From positions 1 through 5,385 of the forward strand of contig JADFZC010000210.1 in NCBI GenBank assembly GCA_015232735.1: a stretch of DNA of 5,385 bases. The letters run 5' to 3'. Origin of the DNA: Oligoflexales bacterium. GTDB taxonomy: Bacteria > Bdellovibrionota > Oligoflexia > Oligoflexales > Oligoflexaceae. The translations under genes were made by a program, and so were the position numbers. Below the pieces are notes generated by a model that was given only the letters and a program-made list of their open reading frames with translations, searched no databases and had not been told where the DNA came from. Shown here piece after piece: positions 1 to 5,385 of this stretch (position 1 is the stretch's first letter; every line of letters starts with the position of its first letter).

Positions 1-3000
1 ATAAAAGCCTGAAGATTTCGCGTGAAATGTAAAAGTATCCCTTTGTCAACCGCTCTGTTTCTTACAAACTTTTGGAAAATCCCCACTTTTTCCAAATTAT
101 TTTCCTGGCTTTCTGCCTGAGTCCCGTACAGATCCGACAAATCAAGAAGCACCTCAATATTTTCCGGCAAATCCGTTTTACCAAAATCCTCTTTCTGAAT
201 TATCACCTTCTCAATGCCTTTGGCATTAAGAGCGCTTTTGGCAAATTCCTGGGTATCCTTATTGACCAGGATGGCAATTTTTCCCTCCGGAAAAGCATAA
301 GGTGACACATCGACCTTTGTTTTCACCCAGTGTTTCCGGTTGACCGTCAGCTTTGCATCCGATTGCAAAACAGGAGAGCTTTCCGCTTTCTTTTTGACTT
401 TCAGCATATATGACTGCCGTGCGAATGGATATGCAGGCAGGGATATCCTTCTTGGCTTTTGGTTCCCGTATATCATATTCCAGTCGATATCTATGCCTGA
501 CACCCATAGCTCGGCAATCTTTGAATAATCCTTGTCCTCCATCACGATTTTCAAAAATTCCTTTCCCGCTCTTCCGCTTACCAGCTTTTGAGCTGCGCTT
601 CTGCCTTTTTTCACGTTTCCTGTAAAAATATCAGCATTATGCTTTCCCTGAAGATAATCATGCAGTTTTTCCAAAATTTCCGCCGCTCCGCCCGCTACAA
701 CAGCTATCCTTTCCTCCATACCGCCTCTGCTCATTTGCAGTGTGTAAGCAAGATCCGTGAGATTTACCGTGTATTCATATTTTTCGACCGCACAAATATT
801 TCCTTCGGAACTGCCAATGAATTTTTCCCTGAAATTCTTAAGCAGAAAAGAAGCCATCCCTTCAACCGACAGATTGTCCGAAACCTCTGACAATAACACG
901 CTTATATTGTATTTTCTGTTCACCAAATCAATAAGCCTGTTCAAGGCGACATTGTCAAAGCCGTATTCAATAAATTCCTCTGAAACATCGATCTCCCTTT
1001 CCGGTACATGTATCACTTCTGAAACCAAATGCTTCAATTCCAAAACCAGCTTTGTTTTCAGCTCAGATAAATCAGCGCCTGAATGCGAAGCGCATACGGC
1101 CTTTGTCCTTGACCTTTCAAGGAAGCCGATCAAAGCCTGAGAATACGCCTTCAGCCTGTCTTCATCTTTTGCGGATAATACAAATATTCTCTTTTCAGGA
1201 ACTTCGGGCACCGACTGTCTCTCTTCTTCATGATATTCCTCAATTGCCACATGGGCATACGCTCCACCGAAACCGAACGAGCTTATGCCCGCCCTTCTTG
1301 GGATTTCACTTCCATCTTCGTCCCGAAGCCTGTTCCAGTCAATAGTCCTGTTTGCCAGATAGAGTGGACTTTTTTCCAATTTTATTTGTGGATTTAACTC
1401 ACTGAAGTGAAGATTGCCAGGAATCTTTTTGTGCTTCATTGACAGCAGAATTTTTATGAGTCCCGCTATTCCCGCCGCTATTTCCAAATGTCCAATGTTT
1501 GTTTTTACGGAGCCCACTGCGCAGTGCGGATTTTTGGAGATCTCTTTCCCATGTTTCCTGTACATATTTTCAAAGGCCTTTTTCAGACCATTTATCTCGA
1601 TAGGATCCCCAAGGGGTGTTCCGGTGCCATGCGCTTCGATATAACTTATACTCCACGGCTTAATACCAGCTTTTTCCCATGCACGCTCGATAAGTTCGGA
1701 TTGTACATTTGGATTGGGAGCCGTAAGCGAGGCGGCCCTTCCGCCATGCATTACGGAAGTTCCAATAATCAAACCATATATGTGATCGCCGTCATCTCTG
1801 GCTCTTGAAAGAGGCTTAAGCAATACGGCTCCCGTTCCCTCGCCTCTCACATATCCATTCGCGTTTTTATCAAAGGTTTTGCATCTTCCGTCAACACTGA
1901 GCATTCCCGCCTTACTGAAGGAAATATATAGCGTCGGGCTCAGGATTGCGTAGACACCGCCTGCAATCGCGATGTCGCAGTCTCCACTTTTTATCGCCTC
2001 CACAGCCCTGTGAATTGCTACAAGAGAGGATGAACAGGCCGTATCCACGGGCTCGCTTGGTCCATGCAGATTCAGTAAAAAGGAGACGCGGTTTGCAAGT
2101 ATGGAGTTTGCCACTCCTATATAAGACAAGGCCTCGACATCGCTTTGCCCCCTGCTTAAATAATCGTTATAGTCCGACGAGCCCGCCCCCACAAACACTC
2201 CGGTCTTCGTTCCATACAGATCCTGTGGACTGTAACCTGCATCTTCAATTGTTTTCCAGACAGTCTCCAGAAATATTCTCTGCTGCGGGTCCATCAGCTC
2301 TGCCTCCCTCGGGGAAAGTCCGAAGAAAAGCGGGTCGAATTTATCGATATCCTTTATAAAACCGCCCCATTTGACATTTGTCCTGTTTTCATCATTTTTT
2401 GGATCTCCGTAGTAATCTTCCCAATTCCATCTCTCTTTTGGAATTTCAGATATCATATCTTTCCCTGATACAAGGTTATCCCAGAAAGTATGAAGATCCG
2501 GCGACTGAGGCAAAACACCGCTTAGGCCGATTATAGCCACTGGTTCAGTGTTCCTTCCATATTCTGTATTTTTACAATCATAAGCCTCACAGGTTTCGAT
2601 AATATCCAGTCTCTTTTCAATCTTCCTTGATCTCTTTGTAAATTCTTTGTACTGTGTCCCCTCTTCAATTGGGACTTTTTCATCTTGCTCTTCATATTCT
2701 TCATATGACCTGTCCGGAAGATCTCCACTGCCTTCAATGTTTCCCTTAAGGACATCCGAATCCAATTTTCTCGTCAAATCGCGTTTGTATTCCCTTACTA
2801 AGTAATTTGAAAAAGATGACAGCGATTTATGCTCAAAAAATATCGATGGCATCAGGTTTATCCCGAATTTCTCATTGAGACTGTTGCTCATCATGGTAAA
2901 CGTTATGGAATCAAACCCAAACTCATTAAGATCCATCTCCACATCGATATCTTCACGTGCCATATGCAAAATTTCCACCACCTTATCAATCAGCACCTGG

Positions 3001-5385
3001 TTCAGCTTTTCCAAAATAAGGTTCTCTTCCATAACCGATTTGTGCTCGCCTTTTTCCTTTGCCTTTGCTGGATTTTTATCCATTTTTGTGCCAAAAACCT
3101 CTCTCAGCCTCCTTTTTTGTCCTGAAGCCACCATAAACTGATTCACATCCGTACATAAACCCATTTCAAATGCCTTGATTCCATCCTGCGTCAAAAGAGG
3201 CCTCATTCCAAAATTGGACTCAAAGAATTTTTCAGTCTGGCGGTCAACTCTCATGCCGCCCTCGCTCCACAGCGGCCAGTTTATCGAAAGCGTTTTTCCG
3301 TGGCGTCTTCCCTCCTTCCTTGCTCTCTCCCGCTCCTCAGAAAAGCTATCCAGAAAACTGTTTGCGTAGGCATAATCTGACTGTCCCAGATTTCCGGTCA
3401 TCGCCACGAACGATGAAAACATTACAAAAAAGTCCAGAGGTTCATCTTTTAAAAATTCATCCAGATAAATTGTTCCATTCAATTTTGGCTTGATAACTTC
3501 ATAAACGCTTTCTTTTGATTTCTTGAATATGTAAGAGTCCCTGAGAACCCCGGCTGCATGGATAATGCCGTTTATATTTTTATATTTCGTCTTTATCTCT
3601 GAAACCAGCTCCGCAACTTTTTCACGATCAGAAATGTCACATTTCAAAAATATGATCTGCGAACCTAAACTTTCGATTTCCTTCAATTCAAGAAGTTTTT
3701 CAGGACCTGGTTCCGAGCGCCCGATCAGTATCAGCTTTGCATTTATCTTCTCTGCAATGTACCGTCCGAATATCTGCCCCAGACCTCCAGTTCCTCCCGT
3801 TATAAGATATACACCTTGCTCTTTCAAAGGCAGCGGGATATGTTCACCGAAGTTTGAGACTTCCCTTGTCTCCTTTATATATCTGGAGTTACTGACATGA
3901 CGTACTTCAATCTCCCTTTCCAACATCTCTCTTACAATCATGTCAGCGACAATTTCAATATCTCCCGCATCAGCTATCTCGAGTCTTCTGCACTTTATTT
4001 TCGTATTTTCAATGTTCACGCTTCTCAAAAAGCCGCCTGTCGCCTGAAAAACAGGCACGGCTGATGATGTTTCGTTTGCCGAGACATATAATATTTTTAT
4101 ATCTTCCATGCTTTGATTTCTTATAATCGACTGAACAAGATAAAATAATGAAAATATGCTGAAATCAAGACAGTTTTCAATTTTTAGGGCATCTTCGCCC
4201 CTTATCTGCATTGACCATGCATGAACTATGTATGAAGGCAATTTTTTTTCCGATGAAAGCATATCGATCAATTTAAGGTAATCATCTCGGTTTTTATGAT
4301 TTATTTCAAAAACGTCATCTGAAATCTTTTTGAACTGAGCCCCATTTTTTACCAAAATCACTGAGGATGATGAATCTTCGGACGCCGTTCTCATTTTATT
4401 GTACAACCCTTCATTTAAGTCAAACAGCAGTACTTTTCCATGCATCCTATTTTCAACCCCTTCTGAAAAAGGCTTCTCTTTCCATCGAGGTTGAAAGTAA
4501 ATCACGTCACTTGCAGCAGCATCTCTGTATGCCTTTAAAGAAAAATCCCTCATGCCAAGGAGCAGGTGCCCCGCCTTATCAAAGATCCTTATGTCAAATT
4601 TCTTGATTTCACTCTCAGTTGACTTTAAGACAGTATGAACATAACACTTTTTTGTTATAGGGCGTACCACCCACAATTCGTCTATCGAAAAAGGCAGGTA
4701 TATCGTTTTTTTATCGCCTGAGGCCAAAATCCCTATTGTTGTCTGGAGGGCTCCATCCATTATTGAAGGGTGAAGCTTAAGATCCGCATGATTATCCAGT
4801 GCGTTATCTGGCAATTCAAGATATCCCAATGCTTCATTATCATTTAAAAACAGATCATTTATTGTTCTGAAACTTGATCCGTATTTAAATCCAAGCCGCA
4901 TGAAAATATCATATATTTCATGCTGTGCCATGCATTTTTTGAATGACGATCTCATTTTTTCAATTTCCATTTTTTCCTGCTGTAATACGTCACAAAAATC
5001 AAGTTTTCCCTGCGAATGCACAGTTCGCCTGTTTTCATTTCCATATGTCCATATTTCATAGTCGATCTCGTCATTATTACTGTATAAACTTATGAAGGTC
5101 TCTTTTTCCCTCCTTGCATTTTCATCCTCGACAACTATTGGACGTGACCATATGACATTTCTAATTTTTTTCACTTCTCTGCCAAGAGCCAGCTCACCTG
5201 CGACTCTCGCCATTTCCAGATAGGCAACACCAGGAAATATTTTTTTGTTGTCTATGATATGATCCTTAAGATAAAACTCATTTCCAGTCAGCGTTTTTTT
5301 AAATTTCTGTTCGTATATATCAGATACATTCTGCTCTACAAGTTCATGAAGTTTGAACTCCAGAATTTTTTTGTCCTGCACAATT
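1..5385 (-). CDS. Modular trans-AT type I polyketide synthase, internal fragment (DH-KR-ACP / KS-[ACP-like]-KR...)
   Basis: One minus-strand frame (complete codons 3-5384) is open for 1,794 codons with no stop, so both ends of the gene lie outside. I translated it throughout and recognised, in order, DH, KR, ACP, KS, a long post-KS linker and the start of another KR. All catalytic residues of the DH, KR, ACP and KS are visible. The protein is an assembly-line enzyme: each module extends an acyl chain held on an ACP by one malonyl-derived unit and processes the beta-carbon. No AT domain follows the KS or lies between DH and KR, and the linker carries the LAYTLQ and LPAYPF landmarks typical of trans-AT synthases, so a discrete AT elsewhere should load the ACPs. 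There is no frameshift or internal stop. The family and domain order are near certain. The product, gene name and true gene length cannot be judged from this fragment. Confidence 0.97.
3..362 (-). other. Second ketoreductase structural subdomain, N-terminal part, residues about 1675-1794 (cut by window edge)
   Basis: After the linker closes, the chain enters a new Rossmann-like half-domain: VNRKHWVKTKVDV, then GKIAILVNK (1701-1709), a helix, EKVIIQKEDF, NIEVLLDLSDLYG (1742-1754) and DKGILLHFTRNLQAF (1780-1794). This fits the structural half of a KR that follows a KS directly in trans-AT modules, where an ILxLTxGLQxF-like strand and helix is usual. No DH motif precedes it. The catalytic half would lie beyond base 1, so NADPH binding and catalysis cannot be checked. 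If complete, this module would leave a beta-hydroxyl. A degenerate, non-reducing KR remnant cannot be excluded. Confidence 0.75.
405..782 (-). other. Post-KS linker, C-terminal part, residues 1535-1660
   Basis: The canonical linker resumes with YTVNLTDLAYTLQMSRGGMEERIAVVAGG (quoted as two adjoining pieces: YTVNLTDLAYTLQ at 1538-1550 and MSRGGMEERIAVV at 1551-1563). This matches the LAYTLQxGREAMEERLA block of trans-AT synthases. A helical region follows, then DYSKIAELWVSGIDIDW (1619-1635), which corresponds to the W-x-x-G-x-x-I/V-D-W segment, and finally RISLPAYPFARQSYML (1646-1661), the usual closing strand that runs back over the KS. The part is complete, so the ACP-like insertion has not destroyed the linker. 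Confidence 0.85.
810..1076 (-). other. ACP-like domain lacking the serine (Asn1478), residues 1437-1525, embedded in the post-KS linker
   Basis: This segment reads as a carrier-protein fold. Residues 1455-1514 align without gaps to 803-862 of the true ACP in this protein, with 15 of 60 identical by hand count. The shared landmarks are IDV, GFD, NxK and the spacing to the final helix (ASFL against SNYL). At the attachment position the sequence is YGFDNVALN: Asn1478 (codon AAT, bases 951-953) replaces Ser826 of the true ACP. It therefore cannot carry phosphopantetheine in the normal way. The helix III signature PSIFFEH is also lost. The domain lies between the two halves of the KS linker rather than at a module end. 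A structural or recognition role is possible but is inference. I have an uncertain recollection of ACP-like inserts at this place in other trans-AT synthases. It could also be an unrelated helical insert, which the gapless alignment makes less likely. Confidence 0.72.
1083..1226 (-). other. Post-KS linker, N-terminal part, residues 1387-1434
   Basis: The linker opens with an acidic stretch (YHEEERQSVPE) and then VPEKRIFVLSAKDEDRLKAY (1395-1414), the standard start of the linker subdomain that wraps the KS flank. The helix SQALIGFLERS follows. In an ordinary trans-AT synthase this helix runs on after a short gap into the LAYTLQ segment. Here the two are separated by about 100 residues that include the ACP-like domain at 810-1076. 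Confidence 0.8.
1227..2546 (-). other. Ketosynthase (KS), residues 947-1386, complete active site
   Basis: This thiolase-fold condensing enzyme takes the chain from the upstream ACP onto its cysteine and joins it to a malonyl unit by decarboxylative condensation. The catalytic triad is complete: Cys1117 (bases 2034-2036) in EPVDTACSSSL, His1252 in EAHGTGTPLGDP and His1299 in TNIGHLEIAAG. Other landmarks are DPLFFGLSPREAELMDPQ, DIAIAGGV, GYVRGEGTGAV and GRAASLTAPNPN, the last typical of trans-AT KS domains. The length of about 440 residues is normal. Near the C-terminus FGFGGAYAHV replaces the usual GG[TA]NAHV, so a conserved Asn is Tyr1376. Because the preceding module has DH and KR, an alpha,beta-unsaturated substrate is expected. 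No AT follows. The core is GC-richer than flanking domains. Confidence 0.97.
2547..2780 (-). other. ACP-to-KS interdomain linker, residues 869-946
   Basis: About 78 residues join the ACP to the next KS. The first part is polar and acidic, with a Glu/Asp-rich stretch around EEYEEQDEKVPIEE (895-908). The second part is basic and probably helical (KRSRKIEKRLDII, 917-929), just before the KS opening EPVAIIGLSG. No motif of another enzyme is seen. A flexible tether is the simplest reading. The basic segment may pack against the KS entrance, which is inference only. Confidence 0.7.
2781..3029 (-). other. Acyl carrier protein (ACP), residues 786-868, Ser826
   Basis: This four-helix carrier domain holds the growing chain on a phosphopantetheine arm. 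The attachment site is Ser826 (bases 2907-2909) in EFGFDSITFT, a good match to the GxDS motif. Helix I is the LILEKLNQVLIDKVVEIL stretch, followed by the AREDIDVEMDL loop; helix III and what follows carry NLMPSIFFEHKSL, a form common in trans-AT carrier proteins. The domain sits after the KR and before the next KS, closing the DH-KR-ACP module. It is a single ACP rather than a tandem pair. I see no Trp after the DSI motif of the kind associated with beta-branching ACPs, but I would not rely on that alone. Confidence 0.95.
3135..3839 (-). other. Ketoreductase catalytic subdomain (KR), residues 516-750, predicted B-type
   Basis: This short-chain dehydrogenase fold uses NADPH to reduce the beta-keto group on the ACP-bound chain. 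It has the nucleotide loop GVYLITGGTGGLG (524-536; GGTGGLG at bases 3777-3797), HAAGVLRDS (609-617), and the catalytic set Lys634 (IKPKLNG), Ser658 (MFSSFVAMTG), Tyr671 (GQSDYAYAN, bases 3372-3374) and Asn675. The end, LSINWPLWSEGGMRVD, is the usual trans-AT KR tail. Asp616 matches the second Asp of the LDD motif, and there is no Trp eight residues before the Tyr, so by the standard sequence rules it is B-type and should give the D-hydroxyl. That would feed the preceding DH. All catalytic residues are present, so activity is likely. Confidence 0.93.
3840..4502 (-). other. Ketoreductase structural subdomain (KRs), residues 295-515
   Basis: This is the non-catalytic Rossmann-like half that precedes and braces the catalytic KR. 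It opens with IYFQPRWKEKP, the usual strand leading into a KR after a DH, then HGKVLLFDL (315-323), alternating strands and helices, and the element VPVFQATGGFLRSVNIEN (443-460), which matches the typical helix and strand before the catalytic half. It lacks the NADPH-binding glycines, as expected for this half. No AT or methyltransferase is inserted. Base composition here is noticeably AT-rich (hand count about 33% GC over 4141-4380), and the coding strand carries an A8 run that the reading frame passes through intact. Confidence 0.85.
4524..5348 (-). other. Dehydratase (DH) domain, residues 13-287
   Basis: The double-hotdog dehydratase removes water from a beta-hydroxyacyl-ACP to give an alpha,beta-double bond. 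The first half has the catalytic histidine His42 (bases 5259-5261) in DHIIDNKKIFPGVAYLEMA, which matches the HxxxGxxxxP motif except that Asn46 replaces Gly. The second half has GFKYGSSF (165-172), where the usual YGPxF proline is Ser170, and LHPSIMDGALQ (204-214) with the catalytic aspartate Asp210 (bases 4755-4757). Length, about 275 residues, is normal. The domain begins near HELVEQNVSDI, the usual DH entry point after a KS linker, so it is essentially complete. Both catalytic residues are present, so I infer it is active, but the two motif substitutions leave some doubt. It is followed directly by a KR, as in DH-KR-ACP modules. Confidence 0.92.

Noticed and set aside
3..362. Reading the final segment as a second DH
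   Set aside because: No HxxxGxxxxP or DxxxQ motif occurs, and the strand-helix pattern with VLLDLSDL and LLHFTRNLQAF fits a KR structural half.
259..507. Minus-strand open frame of 82 codons
   Set aside because: It overlaps the end of the post-KS linker and start of the second KR half in another frame. The PKS frame there contains LPAYPFARQ and continues intact.
810..1076. Reading the second GFD motif as a functional tandem ACP
   Set aside because: The attachment residue is Asn, not Ser, and the segment lies within the KS linker rather than after a processing domain, so it is not counted as a carrier for module assignment.
2531..2755. Minus-strand open frame of 74 codons
   Set aside because: It is in a different frame from the PKS over the ACP-KS linker. 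Its Lys-rich translation is an out-of-frame reading of that charged linker and has no family resemblance.
72..4606. Many short plus-strand open frames of 60-140 codons (for example 1946-2359 and 757-1140)
   Set aside because: All lie antisense to the continuous PKS frame, their translations show no recognisable domain, and the minus-strand frame encodes unmistakable catalytic motifs across the same bases.
4242..5372. T-rich runs on the + strand (4242-4249, 4706-4712, 5240-5246, 5294-5300, 5366-5372) as possible terminators
   Set aside because: They have no convincing GC-rich stem upstream, lie inside a coding frame, and are explained by AAA/GAA-rich Lys and Glu codons on the minus strand.
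1..5385. RNA genes, CRISPR arrays, insertion sequences, direct repeats, promoters or attachment sites
   Set aside because: None was seen on either strand; the window is fully occupied by coding sequence with no intergenic space.

Overview
The whole window is the interior of one very large minus-strand gene. The frame whose codons end on + positions 5384, 5381 ... 3 has no stop from edge to edge (1,794 codons). Neither the start nor the stop of the gene is present, so there is no promoter, ribosome binding site, terminator or intergenic DNA to annotate. The translation is a modular type I polyketide synthase (PKS). There is no acyltransferase (AT) domain in either stretch where one would be expected, and the post-KS linker has the form seen in trans-AT synthases. 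The gene is therefore best read as a trans-AT PKS whose malonyl units are loaded by a separate AT.

In protein order (high to low coordinates; residue n occupies + bases 5385-3n to 5387-3n) the layout is: end of a linker (residues 1-12); dehydratase DH (13-287); ketoreductase KR, structural half (295-515) then catalytic half (516-750); acyl carrier protein ACP with Ser826 (786-868); a charged linker (869-946); ketosynthase KS with Cys1117, His1252 and His1299 (947-1386); a post-KS linker (about 1387-1660) containing an ACP-like domain with Asn in place of the phosphopantetheine serine (1437-1525); and the first part of a second KR structural half (about 1675-1794), cut by the window edge.

Functionally this is the second half of one extension module (DH-KR-ACP) followed by the first half of the next (KS-KR...). 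The first module should reduce a beta-keto group, probably to the D-hydroxyl (B-type KR), and dehydrate it, so the KS would receive an alpha,beta-unsaturated chain. The next module has no DH between KS and KR and would be expected to leave a beta-hydroxyl if its KR is complete and active.

The organism cannot be named. Moderately low GC, free use of AAA/ATA codons and the trans-AT type suggest a Bacillota host (clostridial or Bacillus/Paenibacillus-like), with low confidence. The most notable feature is the serine-less ACP-like domain inside the KS-to-KR linker. Other points are DH and KS motif substitutions and a marked GC difference between the KS core and the upstream KR half.
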